This document shows positions 5,467-5,680 of a stretch of DNA of 5,680 nt, one piece after another. Both the position numbers and the translations under genes were made by a program. How positions within the stretch are numbered: position 1 is the stretch's first letter; each line of letters starts with the position of its first letter. The stretch is taken from positions 1 to 5,680 of the forward strand of contig WOYR01000178.1 of the NCBI GenBank assembly GCA_011620705.1, given 5' to 3'. The DNA is from Microbacteriaceae bacterium (GTDB lineage: Bacteria; Actinomycetota; Actinomycetes; Actinomycetales; Microbacteriaceae). The notes beneath the pieces are model-generated. The model saw nothing but the letters and a program-made list of their open reading frames with translations, did not search any database and was not told where the DNA came from.

Positions 5467-5680
5467 ATGGCTTTCCTCATCAGAAAAGCGGTCATCCCCG
5501 TGGCCGGGCTGGGCACGCGCTTCCTGCCCGCGACCAAGGCGCTGCCCAAGGAGATGCTGCCGGTCGTCGACAAGCCGGCCATCCAGTACGTCGTCGAGGA
5601 GGCGGTCGCCGCCGGCCTCAGCGATGTGCTCATGGTCACCGGCCGCAACAAGAACGCGCTCGAGAACCACTTCGACCGGG
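5467..5680 (+). CDS. galU: UTP-glucose-1-phosphate uridylyltransferase GalU (5' part, runs off the window)
   Basis: Makes UDP-glucose from UTP and glucose-1-phosphate, feeding cell-envelope polysaccharides and glycolipids in the cytoplasm. Only the first 71 codons are present. They carry the nucleotidyltransferase signature: IRKAVIPVAGLGTRFLP with the Gly-rich loop Gly14-Leu-Gly16-Thr-Arg18, then ATKALPKEMLPVVDKP with Lys24, Lys28 and Glu29, followed by AIQYVVEEA typical of bacterial GalU. ATG 5467 gives the usual short N-terminus before the first strand and lies just past a -10-like hexamer. Divergent pairing of galU with a 5-FCL gene is familiar in Actinobacteria. The remaining part of the gene, and so its intactness, cannot be judged here. 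Confidence 0.96.
   Translation, partial: MAFLIRKAVIPVAGLGTRFLPATKALPKEMLPVVDKPAIQYVVEEAVAAGLSDVLMVTGRNKNALENHFDR

Noticed and set aside
5311..5670. Minus-strand open frame across galU and the divergent spacer
   Set aside because: It is antisense to an unmistakable GalU N-terminus and crosses both predicted promoters; no motif of its own.

Overview
The window looks like chromosomal DNA from a high-G+C actinobacterium, most likely a Microbacteriaceae member such as Microbacterium. This rests on the strong G/C bias at third codon positions, GTG and TTG starts, promoters sitting directly on start codons, and the order galU <-> 5-formyltetrahydrofolate cyclo-ligase / FmdB-type zinc ribbon / mscL. 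A very similar set lies around Rv0985c-Rv0993 in Mycobacterium tuberculosis. No tRNA, rRNA, CRISPR array, insertion sequence or phage gene is visible.

Left two thirds (59-4001, + strand): one very large gene of about 1258 codons, followed by a 62-codon gene that overlaps its 3' end. The large protein has the layout of a DUF4011-type superfamily 1 helicase with a C-terminal restriction-endonuclease-like (MTES_1575-type) domain. Several residues expected for catalysis are replaced: the Walker A lysine is glycine, the Walker B Asp-Glu is Leu-Asp, the motif III glutamine is displaced, and the nuclease-like domain shows no recognisable D...ExK set. The arginine-containing C-terminal helicase motifs look intact. 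It reads as a full-length, in-frame pseudoenzyme or divergent ATPase, not a decayed gene. This is the most interesting object in the window.

Middle (4002-4040): a long inverted repeat lies between the convergent small gene and mscL. It is best read as a bidirectional terminator without a U-tract.

Right third: a compact minus-strand operon runs 5-FCL (5405-4824), FmdB-type zinc-ribbon protein (4811-4476), mscL (4473-4051), with gaps of 12 and 2 nt. Divergent from it, the first 71 codons of galU start at 5467 and run off the window. The 61-bp divergent spacer carries two -10-like hexamers, each 6-7 nt from its start codon; the large + strand gene has the same arrangement. All three may therefore be leaderless transcripts.

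The right-hand genes are housekeeping: folate salvage, a probable redox/zinc-linked chaperone-like protein, osmotic safety valve and UDP-glucose synthesis. No functional link between them and the large helicase-like gene can be read from the sequence.
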